This document shows positions 1-5,073 of a stretch of DNA of 5,073 nt, piece after piece. The position numbers and the translations under genes were made by a program. How positions within the stretch are numbered: position 1 is the stretch's first letter; the number at the start of each line of letters is the position of its first letter. This stretch comes from Gammaproteobacteria bacterium (lineage in GTDB: Bacteria > Pseudomonadota > Gammaproteobacteria > Pseudomonadales > Pseudohongiellaceae). The DNA lies in NCBI GenBank assembly GCA_002694855.1, contig NZNL01000075.1, positions 27,735-32,807 of the forward strand, in the 5' to 3' direction. Below the pieces are notes generated by a model. It had not been told where the DNA came from. It was given only the letters and a program-made list of their open reading frames with translations, and did no database searches.

Positions 1-671
1 CCGTTGACAAACTGTTTTAGCTGGTCGGCTAGGCGTTGGCAAGCGTTGGCCTCCACTCGTGCTATTAGCGGAATAGGCACTACTATTGCAGGCATAAAAG
101 ATTGTCCGGTCGCATCGGCGCTAATCGTTCCCACGGTGGAGAACGACCCAACATCCCAGACCATGGCGGTGAAATTGGCATCATCTTCCCACGTTAGTCC
201 TCCAAAACAGGCACCTCCGCCGGGAGCTATAGCACAGGAAAGGGAACCGGCACGATCCCGAGTCTCAGTAACACCATCGAGCCAGACAATGTAACGGATT
301 CCGAATTCGTCCATTTTTCTAGCGACCACATCTTCTGCCATCAACAGTTCAAGATCACGGGTACGCAATGGCGCAGTGCGTGGTTCGAACCAGGGGAACA
401 TGGCATCGATGAATTGTCGCTCTGGAACTATACTAATGGCACCATCACCGCGTGTCATTCGTTTACCAACGCATTCCACGAACTCGGAGCGAGTCTCGTA
501 GTCACTCGCCTGCCTCCGTCCCAGAACTACCACAGATTCATCGCTTTCGATTCCTGTTTCGCCCTGTCGAAATTCGTCGACAGTTGTACTCGTGCACGAA
601 GCGAATATTGTCAATAATAAAATCAGAAACCCCGGTGGTTTTAGCCTAGCAGTGGTTAAATAAGACTTCAC
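1..671 (-). CDS. Lipoprotein of unrecognised family, C-terminus outside window (lipoprotein 2)
   Basis: Translation of the minus strand from GTG at 671 stays open to the left edge, giving 223 residues and an unfinished codon. The N-terminus is basic (MKSYLTTARLK), then hydrophobic (GFLILLLTIF), and ends in FASC with Cys26 as the likely lipidated residue. Phe at the -3 position is unusual but tolerated in some lipoproteins. Thr after Cys predicts the outer membrane. A segment of moderate conservation appearance follows: FVECVGKR (64-71), a stretch GIRYIVWLDGVTE (124-136), then GSLSCAIAPGGGACFGG (142-158), TAMVWDV (168-174), SADATG (184-189) and an unusually smooth IVVPIPLIAR (196-205) followed by NAC (209-211). 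Four further Cys (67, 146, 155, 211) could form two disulphides in the periplasm. I do not recognise a named domain. The gene follows lipoprotein 1 by 21 bases, so it probably belongs to the same operon. Confidence 0.82.
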   Translation of the reverse strand, partial: MKSYLTTARLKPPGFLILLLTIFASCTSTTVDEFRQGETGIESDESVVVLGRRQASDYETRSEFVECVGKRMTRGDGAISIVPERQFIDAMFPWFEPRTAPLRTRDLELLMAEDVVARKMDEFGIRYIVWLDGVTETRDRAGSLSCAIAPGGGACFGGLTWEDDANFTAMVWDVGSFSTVGTISADATGQSFMPAIVVPIPLIARVEANACQRLADQLKQFVN

Positions 672-680
672 AATAAAACT

Positions 681-685
681 CTCCC
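681..685 (-). promoter_or_regulatory. Ribosome binding site deciding a GTG start
   Basis: On the minus strand GGGAG stands nine bases before a GTG at 671-669. No in-frame ATG encodes the signal peptide, so this site is what fixes GTG as the start of lipoprotein 2. It lies in the 21-base gap after the stop of lipoprotein 1. Confidence 0.65.
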
Positions 686-692
686 GAAGCCC

Positions 693-1349
693 CTAACTCT
701 GAAGACTGCTTAACCAGTCTCGCACTTCTGGGACTTGGCCAAAGCTCAGTGAAAAACTTGACGCCAGGTCACGCAACGCGACTACCGCAGCTTCATTTAT
801 GCCGTCTGCAGCGGAACGGAAAGTCTCCGTCGGGGTCTTTCCGTAAGAAGTTAATATCCAATCTGCGATATAGTCACCTTCGGCAGTTAGTAAGCGCATG
901 TTGTACTTAATCCAGACTTCATAAACATCTAGCTTGGTCTTAGCCGGAAGCGCCAACTGAAATTCTTCGATGGCTGGGGCAAATACCGCATCCACTCCTT
1001 CAGCTCGGGCATCTTCCAGGTTATCCACAACAATGACTCGATCAAACATCGCGGGCAACACCGCGTTAAAGAGTTCCATATGCGATCGGCCGCTTTCAAT
1101 ATTAAATTCTTCCTGTCCGGTTTCAGAGTATTCCAGATACGAAAACTCCCTGAGCGCGTCATCGTAGTATACAGCCACGGTGACTGGAATCTTGTTGATA
1201 TTAGGAGTTGGGAAACTACCTTCAATGACCACATTACTGACACCGCAGCCGGACAGCGACAGTGCCACAAGTAGGACTGCCATGCCGAAACACATGTTTT
1301 TATTAATTACCACTAGTCGATTTATTCCCGTTATTCGCTTTATCACCAT
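693..1349 (-). CDS. Lipoprotein of unrecognised family (lipoprotein 1)
   Basis: The protein has 218 residues. A basic N-terminus is followed by a hydrophobic stretch (about 21-33) ending in the lipobox LSGC with Cys35, so the mature lipoprotein has about 184 residues. The residue after Cys is Gly, not Asp, which by the Lol sorting rule predicts the outer membrane. The start at 1349 leaves an unusually long n-region; Met19 (codon at 1295-1293) would give a more typical signal peptide, but it has no better ribosome site, and the TAATG overlap favours 1349. The mature part opens with a strand, IPVTVAVYYDDALREF (54-69), and later has DVYEVWIKYNMRL followed by DYIADWILTSYGKT (141-172). This alternating strand pattern is seen in small envelope lipoproteins of the YajG/LptE type, but I cannot assign a family. 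A helix rich in Ala (about 179-198) comes near the end. Co-transcription with the VWA genes suggests it is a periplasmic or outer-membrane partner of that complex. Confidence 0.85.
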   Translation of the reverse strand: MVIKRITGINRLVVINKNMCFGMAVLLVALSLSGCGVSNVVIEGSFPTPNINKIPVTVAVYYDDALREFSYLEYSETGQEEFNIESGRSHMELFNAVLPAMFDRVIVVDNLEDARAEGVDAVFAPAIEEFQLALPAKTKLDVYEVWIKYNMRLLTAEGDYIADWILTSYGKTPTETFRSAADGINEAAVVALRDLASSFSLSFGQVPEVRDWLSSLQS

Positions 1350-1351
1350 TA
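1347..1351 (-). promoter_or_regulatory. TAATG stop-start overlap
   Basis: On the minus strand the TAA ending VWA protein 2 (1351-1349) shares its last A with the ATG of the lipoprotein gene (1349-1347). No good Shine-Dalgarno sequence lies just upstream, so the lipoprotein is probably translated by ribosomes that terminate here and restart, which would couple its amount to that of the VWA protein. Confidence 0.65.
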
Positions 1352-2356
1352 CTGGTAATCATTAAGACCTACAAATGTACCACCATTTCGCTGTGTCATC
1401 TCCCGCATTAGCGTCGAATATCGATAAACGCTTTGCTGGAAGCGGGCGGGACCGGCAAAAATTGTTGGAAAACCAATGCCATGGATACGCACAAGGCGAT
1501 TTCCATTAGCATCCTCTACATTTATACGATCAATTGTCCTCATTACCTCTTGAATAGACCCACCAGGCTGGAAATCGTCACCAAGGACGTAGATGCTGAT
1601 TTTTCTATCAGGTGCGTAGAAGGTGTTTATAGCACGGGTGACCCCTTCTACCGGGCTGCTGTTGCTATATGGATTCCAGGTTCTTAAGGAAGAAATTATC
1701 TGGTTACGGCGCCCGGGTGTATCGGGAATCCAATCGCCCCGATAAGAATCAAACATATAGTCGCCCATGTCATTCATTACCTGTATGCCCTTCACTTCCG
1801 GGTATACATTAAGTGTATCCTCAATGACCCCCAACATTTTGTTCCAGCTCGGGTTGTTGAACATACTGCCCGAAGTATCGATCACAAAAATGACATACTC
1901 GCTATCGACGGGTACACCTCCGATCGCATTATTGGGAGGAGCTGAACTGTTTGCCAAGAGCCGCTCCATTTCTGCAGTCAGAGTCTGACGGGCAATCGCC
2001 AAACGTCCAATCTCATCTGTGGTCTCATCGGAGAGCTGCCTAGAGCTCTGGAAGCGACCTTGAATGTCATCCATGTCCCGCCGCAACCGAGCGATGCGCT
2101 CGGTCAGAGCTGAAAGCTGCTCGTGTTTAGCATTAAGCTCCCGGTTTAGAATAGTGGTTTCACCACGTATGGTGAAAAGCTGTTCCTGGAGTTCCGTAAT
2201 AGAACCATCCGACGTAACATTAGCATACTCGATGGTTACAGGGGCCGAAGACTTCGTGATCATCAGTAGTATGATCATGGCACCAAAGCCACAAGAAGCC
2301 ACGTCCAGGAAGGAAACGGTAAAGCCATCTGTCTCTCTGTTCTTGTGTCTTTTCAT
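1349..2356 (-). CDS. Single-helix membrane protein with coiled coil and divergent VWA domain (VWA protein 2)
   Basis: The protein has 335 residues and the same layout as the gene before it. A short basic N-terminus (KRHKNR) is followed by one membrane helix (about 14-34) that begins VSFLDVASCGFGA with Asp18 in the conserved position. A charged, heptad-like coiled coil follows (about 52-135), then a Pro/Gly linker, then a VWA domain from about 152 to the end. EYVIFVIDTSGSM gives a perfect DxSxS motif (Asp160, Ser162, Ser164). The usual MIDAS Thr is not obvious: the region NSSPVEGVTRA (232-242) offers Ser233 or Ser234 instead. VLGDD (257-261) gives the third-site Asp. The domain carries aromatic insertions around residues 198-230 not seen in the first protein. 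Outside the helix and the MIDAS core the two proteins differ, so this is an old duplication and probably a heteromeric pair rather than redundant copies. No peptidoglycan-binding domain is present. The stop codon overlaps the next start by one base. Confidence 0.86.
   Translation of the reverse strand: MKRHKNRETDGFTVSFLDVASCGFGAMIILLMITKSSAPVTIEYANVTSDGSITELQEQLFTIRGETTILNRELNAKHEQLSALTERIARLRRDMDDIQGRFQSSRQLSDETTDEIGRLAIARQTLTAEMERLLANSSAPPNNAIGGVPVDSEYVIFVIDTSGSMFNNPSWNKMLGVIEDTLNVYPEVKGIQVMNDMGDYMFDSYRGDWIPDTPGRRNQIISSLRTWNPYSNSSPVEGVTRAINTFYAPDRKISIYVLGDDFQPGGSIQEVMRTIDRINVEDANGNRLVRIHGIGFPTIFAGPARFQQSVYRYSTLMREMTQRNGGTFVGLNDYQ
2255..2317 (-). other. Transmembrane module SFLDVxxCGFGA of VWA protein 2
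   Basis: This encodes residues 14-34, the counterpart of the module at 3380-3442, with Asp18 matching Asp21. At the DNA level 2280-2311 and 3405-3436 agree at 25 of 32 bases by hand alignment. That is high for two otherwise diverged genes and points to strong protein constraint or a common origin. Confidence 0.65.
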
Positions 2357-2386
2357 CTATTTATTGTTCGGAATTCCCGCCGTAAT
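2357..2386 (-). other. 30-base spacer between the two VWA genes
   Basis: The spacer is A+T rich near the start codon and holds no clear terminator hairpin or promoter. On the minus strand a GGCGGGA lies about 19 bases before the ATG at 2356, too far for a normal ribosome site, and nothing better is closer. The second VWA gene may be translated less efficiently than the first. Confidence 0.45.
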
Positions 2387-3490
2387 CTAGGGCCAATCCT
2401 TCGATGGTGTTAAAAATGAACCCTGAGTGTACTGAGCCAATTGCCAGAATACAGCGGCTGCACTAGGATCTCCTTCCAACGGCATCAATATAATATTGAC
2501 TGGAATGCCATTTGGTAATTGCTCTACGGCATCTTCAAACAATTCCATCCGTTCTGAAGGGGTAACCAAGGCCTTGACTGAACCTCTGTCGTTGATGGTT
2601 GGAAGTCCATCGGTGATTAGGAAGATATTATCCGGCAAGGGTGACATATTTGCGACACCCCTGAATACCTGTTCCATATTCGTACCATCCTCAGGGACGA
2701 TGTCTTTCACGTTTTCAATGGCTTCATCCAGTTGCTCGCGGTCAGCAACCTCTAGCCACATATCCTCGGTACCCGGCAGAACGCTGGCATACTCTGTGCT
2801 GAAGTTCCATATCTGATACTGACTGGTTATAGGCAACTGGGTACTGATCCAGTCCACGCTATTGACAGCGCGTAGCCATTTTGGAGCATTCCTTTTCCGT
2901 TCATTAGACATATTGCGTGTTCTAATAATGTTAACGAGACTGCTGTCTAGCATGCTGGCCGAGCTGTCCATCAAAATCAAGATACGCTGCCCGCCAAGAA
3001 ACAGTCCAGATAAGTACTGCCTATTACCGTCGCCCAGAAACTGGCGAACATTGCTCCCCTCATACTCGAGAGCGTTGGCCTGCAGTCTCAACAATTCTTC
3101 TTCCAGTGATTGAATGTCGGCCCGCAGTTTCGCAATATCTTCTTCGGTAGCAAGGCTGGAGTTCTCCAGGGCAGCCAGTTCCTGCAAAAATGTATCAATC
3201 TGTTCCTGGACCTGGCGAGCTAGCCCCTGCGCATCTACCACTTCGAAGCTGACATCGGAAACAATATTACGAATCTGAACCAATCCCAGTTCACCTTCCC
3301 TTACCTCTTCTTGCAACAAGTTAATCTCAGCGGTAAGTTCTGGGCTTTGGTTTACAGGAGAAATTGTACTCGCGTGGTCCAAGATGAGGAATATAAGAAT
3401 TACTGCACCGAAGCCACAAAACATGACGTCGAGGAACGACAGGCTGAGCGGGTTGACTTTACGTCTTTTAGCCTTGGTTTTAGATGGCAT
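2387..3490 (-). CDS. Single-helix membrane protein with coiled coil and periplasmic VWA domain, complete MIDAS (VWA protein 1)
   Basis: The protein has 367 residues. Residues 1-12 are rich in Lys and Arg, and one hydrophobic helix follows (about 17-37). This predicts an N-in topology with the rest in the periplasm. The helix begins SFLDVMFCGFGA, placing Asp21 at its cytoplasmic end, the position where MotB, TolR and ExbD carry their proton-binding Asp. Residues about 50-140 are charged, helical and repetitive (LEEELLRLQA and similar) and should form a coiled-coil stalk. Residues about 166-359 are a von Willebrand A domain: strand RILILMDSSAS gives the DxSxS motif (Asp175, Ser177, Ser179), DGTN supplies Thr270, and FLITDG supplies Asp294. 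All MIDAS ligands are therefore present, and divalent-metal-dependent protein binding is expected. No OmpA-like peptidoglycan-binding domain follows; the protein ends just after the VWA. It shares its N-terminal module with the next gene. I infer that it is the B-type partner of the upstream channel protein. Domain calls are strong; the channel role is inference. Confidence 0.88.
   Translation of the reverse strand: MPSKTKAKRRKVNPLSLSFLDVMFCGFGAVILIFLILDHASTISPVNQSPELTAEINLLQEEVREGELGLVQIRNIVSDVSFEVVDAQGLARQVQEQIDTFLQELAALENSSLATEEDIAKLRADIQSLEEELLRLQANALEYEGSNVRQFLGDGNRQYLSGLFLGGQRILILMDSSASMLDSSLVNIIRTRNMSNERKRNAPKWLRAVNSVDWISTQLPITSQYQIWNFSTEYASVLPGTEDMWLEVADREQLDEAIENVKDIVPEDGTNMEQVFRGVANMSPLPDNIFLITDGLPTINDRGSVKALVTPSERMELFEDAVEQLPNGIPVNIILMPLEGDPSAAAVFWQLAQYTQGSFLTPSKDWP
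3380..3442 (-). other. Transmembrane module SFLDVxxCGFGA of VWA protein 1
   Basis: This encodes residues 17-37, a single membrane helix starting Leu-Ser-Phe-Leu-Asp21, followed by CGFGA and then only aliphatic residues and Phe up to Asp38. The same module recurs in the next gene at 2255-2317. One acidic residue at the start of a solitary N-terminal helix next to a TolQ-like gene is the hallmark of proton-channel partner subunits, which is why I read Asp21 as a candidate proton-carrying residue. Confidence 0.65.
3480..3490 (-). promoter_or_regulatory. 11-base gene overlap, likely translational coupling
   Basis: The ATG of the first VWA gene (3490) lies before the TAA of the ASKHA-like gene (3482-3480), in another frame. 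A short AGG on the minus strand stands six bases upstream of the ATG, so the ribosome site is weak. Re-initiation by ribosomes finishing the upstream gene probably contributes. Confidence 0.6.
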
Positions 3491-4850
3491 TACTAACCTG
3501 TATCAAACATATTTCTTCACTGTCTTTGGTAAACTGAATTCGATCACCAAGTTTGAGTTGTTGCTCGCCACTAACTCGATTGTTATTCAATAAAACCTCT
3601 TTGACCCAACAATCCAGAAAGATACCTCCGGGACGCTTCTCGATGCGGCCTAGTTTTTCCGGAAGGCCTGGCAACGACATCACAATGGCTCGTGAAGCAG
3701 CGGCATGACCGTTTAGTCGAGACTGATTCTTGATATCAATCACATCCACTGTAAGGGCTCGATTTGAGTACAGGGCGTGAGTGGGCTGGTTTCCTTCTTT
3801 GTCATGTTCTTGTTCTGCACTCTCGGGGGGTAACAATTGGGTCGTATTTTTGGCCTGGATGGGCAATTTATCAATCAAGTGAATCCCTTCTTTGTCACTA
3901 ATAATAAAGTCACGGTACTCATAGCAGGCAGCATTCACAATATGTGGATCCAATACTTCCAGATTGGAGTGCCCCCGCAATGAAGCAATAAATCCAGGCA
4001 ATGCAGACATACGGGAATTGAGCAAAATACGAACGCTATGGTCGGTGGTTAACGCATCAATCTGCTGATTTATCTTCTGGTACTGCCCATTCAAGCTACT
4101 AATCAGGTTTTCACGAGGCATTTTGGCCGTATGCACTGAGCCTTCTGTTTTCAATTCCATCATCAGGCTACCGTGATCCCCATCACTTTGCTGTAACCAG
4201 TAAGGTAATTCGTTATACAGCTGTTGCTCCGAGGCAGCATTATGTTGCGGATTAAAACGACATTGTTGAATAAATAGTCCAGTAGTTAACTGCATCATCA
4301 AATCCATGAAATTCTGAGTACCCACCCCGGGTACTTGGATCACCGAATCAATAGATAGCTCCCCTTCCAAAATGATCAATTTGGTTAGTACTACTTGGTG
4401 AAGTTGGATATCCACATAGACAGCGCTTCCTGAGCGGCCTCCTGCGGTAGCTGCCGCCAGCGCGGAATTCACAACTCCAATTGGAGTGAAAGGACACTGC
4501 TTTGCTAACCCAAGCAGGATAGCTAGTTGCTGCCGCGTAAAATTTCCGGAAACAGCAAAGATTACGTCTGAATCAATTTGTCCAATCTTCGCAAGGTCTA
4601 GCAACTGCGCGTACGCAATGTCGGCGAAATGCCTAATATTGTTGCCGTGGGAGATCGGCTCAAGACTGAGCTCATGCCAATACTTGTTATAACTGTTGGT
4701 TGGCTGGAGACGTGCCTTTTGTTCCGCCACTTCACCGATTTCCAAGGAATCCTCGGCTGCGAATGCAAATCCAGGGCTTTGAGCGATGATCCCATCCTTA
4801 TCACCAACAACAATGCCGCTGTCGTTTAACTCAATGACCTTCAAGCTCAT
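3480..4850 (-). CDS. Divergent Hsp70/actin-like (ASKHA) protein with FHA-like C-terminus
   Basis: This 456-residue protein has no signal peptide or membrane helix, so it is predicted to be cytoplasmic. Residues 1-315 look like a diverged ASKHA ATPase fold. The N-terminal strand-turn ELNDSGIVVGD (7-17) sits where phosphate loop 1 is expected. Residues 97-137 follow the Hsp70 pattern of 'VPAYF..QR...A' and then 'NEPTAAA', here AVSGNFTRQQ and VVNSALAAATAGG. AVYVDIQLHQ (143-152) is at the phosphate 2 position, and RILLNSRMSALPGF (274-287) matches the adenosine-motif region. Several nucleotide-contact glycines are missing: DLGGGT is DIQLHQ here and the usual GG is NS. ATP binding or hydrolysis is therefore doubtful. 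A polar linker (about 336-358) leads to residues 364-453, where LNNNRV (421-426) and LKLGDRIQF (432-440) resemble the last strands of an FHA domain; the phosphothreonine-binding Arg and Ser are not clearly present. The gene sits between the channel gene and the VWA genes, so I infer a cytoplasmic regulator or sensor of that complex. The ASKHA fold is likely; the FHA call is tentative. Confidence 0.72.
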   Translation of the reverse strand: MSLKVIELNDSGIVVGDKDGIIAQSPGFAFAAEDSLEIGEVAEQKARLQPTNSYNKYWHELSLEPISHGNNIRHFADIAYAQLLDLAKIGQIDSDVIFAVSGNFTRQQLAILLGLAKQCPFTPIGVVNSALAAATAGGRSGSAVYVDIQLHQVVLTKLIILEGELSIDSVIQVPGVGTQNFMDLMMQLTTGLFIQQCRFNPQHNAASEQQLYNELPYWLQQSDGDHGSLMMELKTEGSVHTAKMPRENLISSLNGQYQKINQQIDALTTDHSVRILLNSRMSALPGFIASLRGHSNLEVLDPHIVNAACYEYRDFIISDKEGIHLIDKLPIQAKNTTQLLPPESAEQEHDKEGNQPTHALYSNRALTVDVIDIKNQSRLNGHAAASRAIVMSLPGLPEKLGRIEKRPGGIFLDCWVKEVLLNNNRVSGEQQLKLGDRIQFTKDSEEICLIQVSNAI

Positions 4851-5073
4851 ACCTGGCCTCCTTCTCCGGTACCTGAAGGTGTCTGATCAAGCTTTCGTCA
4901 CAGTAATTCTGAGAATCCAATACCAGCCTATCCTGCAATAACTGAAGTTGGTGCAACAAAAACATAAGGAAGATGCTCACTACCAAAGCAACAAAGGTGG
5001 AATTAAAAGCAACGCCCAGGCTGACTGTAACCCCCACGATGTCTCCGCTAACCGCTTGGTACGCCTGCCCGAG
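4831..5073 (-). CDS. MotA/TolQ/ExbB-family proton channel protein, C-terminal part (5' end outside window)
   Basis: The reading frame is open from the right edge of the window to TGA at 4833-4831 and gives 80 residues, so this is the end of a longer protein. Visible residues 12-40 form a strongly hydrophobic helix containing GVAFNST and then ALVVSIFLMFLLH. This is the style of the last pore-lining helix of MotA/TolQ/ExbB proteins, where small residues and Ser/Thr face the proton path. A hydrophilic tail of about 40 residues follows (from QLQLLQDR), as expected for a cytoplasmic C-terminus. Known family role: these proteins form inner-membrane pentamers around two single-helix partners and use the proton gradient to drive motion in the periplasm. 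Context supports the call, because two downstream genes encode single-helix proteins with an Asp near the membrane. A GTG at 5037 could start a 68-residue protein, but the frame continues upstream without a stop and the helix would be left without its partners, so I treat the gene as truncated by the window. The family call is fairly firm; the ion and substrate are unknown. Confidence 0.8.
   Translation of the reverse strand, partial: LGQAYQAVSGDIVGVTVSLGVAFNSTFVALVVSIFLMFLLHQLQLLQDRLVLDSQNYCDESLIRHLQVPEKEARYELEGH
4857..4863 (-). promoter_or_regulatory. Strong ribosome binding site for the ASKHA-like gene
   Basis: Read on the minus strand, this is AAGGAGG followed by six bases and the ATG at 4850. 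It lies inside the end of the upstream channel gene. It is the best Shine-Dalgarno match in the window and fixes the start of the ASKHA-like protein, giving a 20-base overlap between the two genes. Confidence 0.85.

Noticed and set aside
4..9. TTGACA on the plus strand, a perfect -35 box by sequence
   Set aside because: No matching -10 box at the usual distance, it lies inside the minus-strand lipoprotein gene, and no credible plus-strand gene follows.
672..692. Possible terminator between the two lipoprotein genes
   Set aside because: The 21-base gap holds a ribosome site and no stem-loop with a T run, so transcription probably continues.
2064..2390. Plus-strand open frame of 108 residues opposite VWA protein 2
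   Set aside because: It lies wholly across the helix and coiled-coil coding region of a well-supported gene, has no ribosome site, and its composition is Ser/Met-rich as expected of an antisense frame.
2496..2816. Plus-strand open frame of 106 residues opposite VWA protein 1
   Set aside because: It is antisense to the VWA domain, including the region of its metal-site residues; no domain or signal is visible.
1349..3490. BatA/BatB or MoxR-associated VWA proteins
   Set aside because: Those VWA proteins usually have membrane helices flanking the VWA and sit beside a MoxR AAA ATPase. Here there is one N-terminal helix, a coiled coil, and no MoxR gene in view.
4831..5037. A separate 68-residue membrane protein starting at GTG 5037
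   Set aside because: The same frame is open to the window edge, and the sequence reads as the tail of a TolQ/MotA-type protein, so the short version is an effect of the window boundary.
2387..5073. Zorya-type antiphage defence (ZorA/ZorB motor)
   Set aside because: ZorB has a peptidoglycan-binding OmpA-like domain, and ZorC/ZorD-like genes accompany it. Here the partners have VWA domains and lipoproteins follow, with no nuclease or helicase in the window.

Overview
The window holds one dense run of genes, all on the minus strand and read from right to left. I see no convincing promoter, terminator, RNA gene, mobile element or CRISPR array. Both ends are cut inside a gene. Moderate G+C, Gram-negative style signal peptides, two outer-membrane type lipoproteins and clear Shine-Dalgarno sites suggest a proteobacterium, most likely a gammaproteobacterium. 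That is an impression from sequence style and no marker gene is present.

In transcription order: (1) >5073-4831, the C-terminal 80 residues of a MotA/TolQ/ExbB-like proton-channel protein; (2) 4850-3480, a cytoplasmic protein with a divergent Hsp70/actin-like (ASKHA) fold and a C-terminal segment that resembles an FHA domain; (3) 3490-2387, a protein with one N-terminal membrane helix carrying an Asp, a coiled coil and a periplasmic von Willebrand A (VWA) domain with a complete MIDAS metal site; (4) 2356-1349, a second protein of the same design with a divergent VWA; (5) 1349-693, a lipoprotein; (6) 671-<1, a second lipoprotein whose C-terminus is cut off. Genes overlap by 20, 11 and 1 bases or are separated by 30 and 21 bases, so a single transcript and coordinated assembly are very likely.

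Inferred working model: the MotA/TolQ/ExbB-like protein forms an inner-membrane proton channel. The two VWA proteins share an N-terminal helix motif, SFLDVxxCGFGA, and would take the place of MotB/TolR/ExbD. Their buried Asp would sit in the channel, and their coiled coils would carry metal-binding VWA heads into the periplasm. The ASKHA/FHA-like protein would sit at the cytoplasmic face as a sensor or regulator. The two lipoproteins would be outer-membrane or periplasmic partners. This would be a proton-driven trans-envelope machine that lacks the usual peptidoglycan-binding or TonB-linked parts. I do not recognise it as a named system, and its function cannot be read from the sequence.
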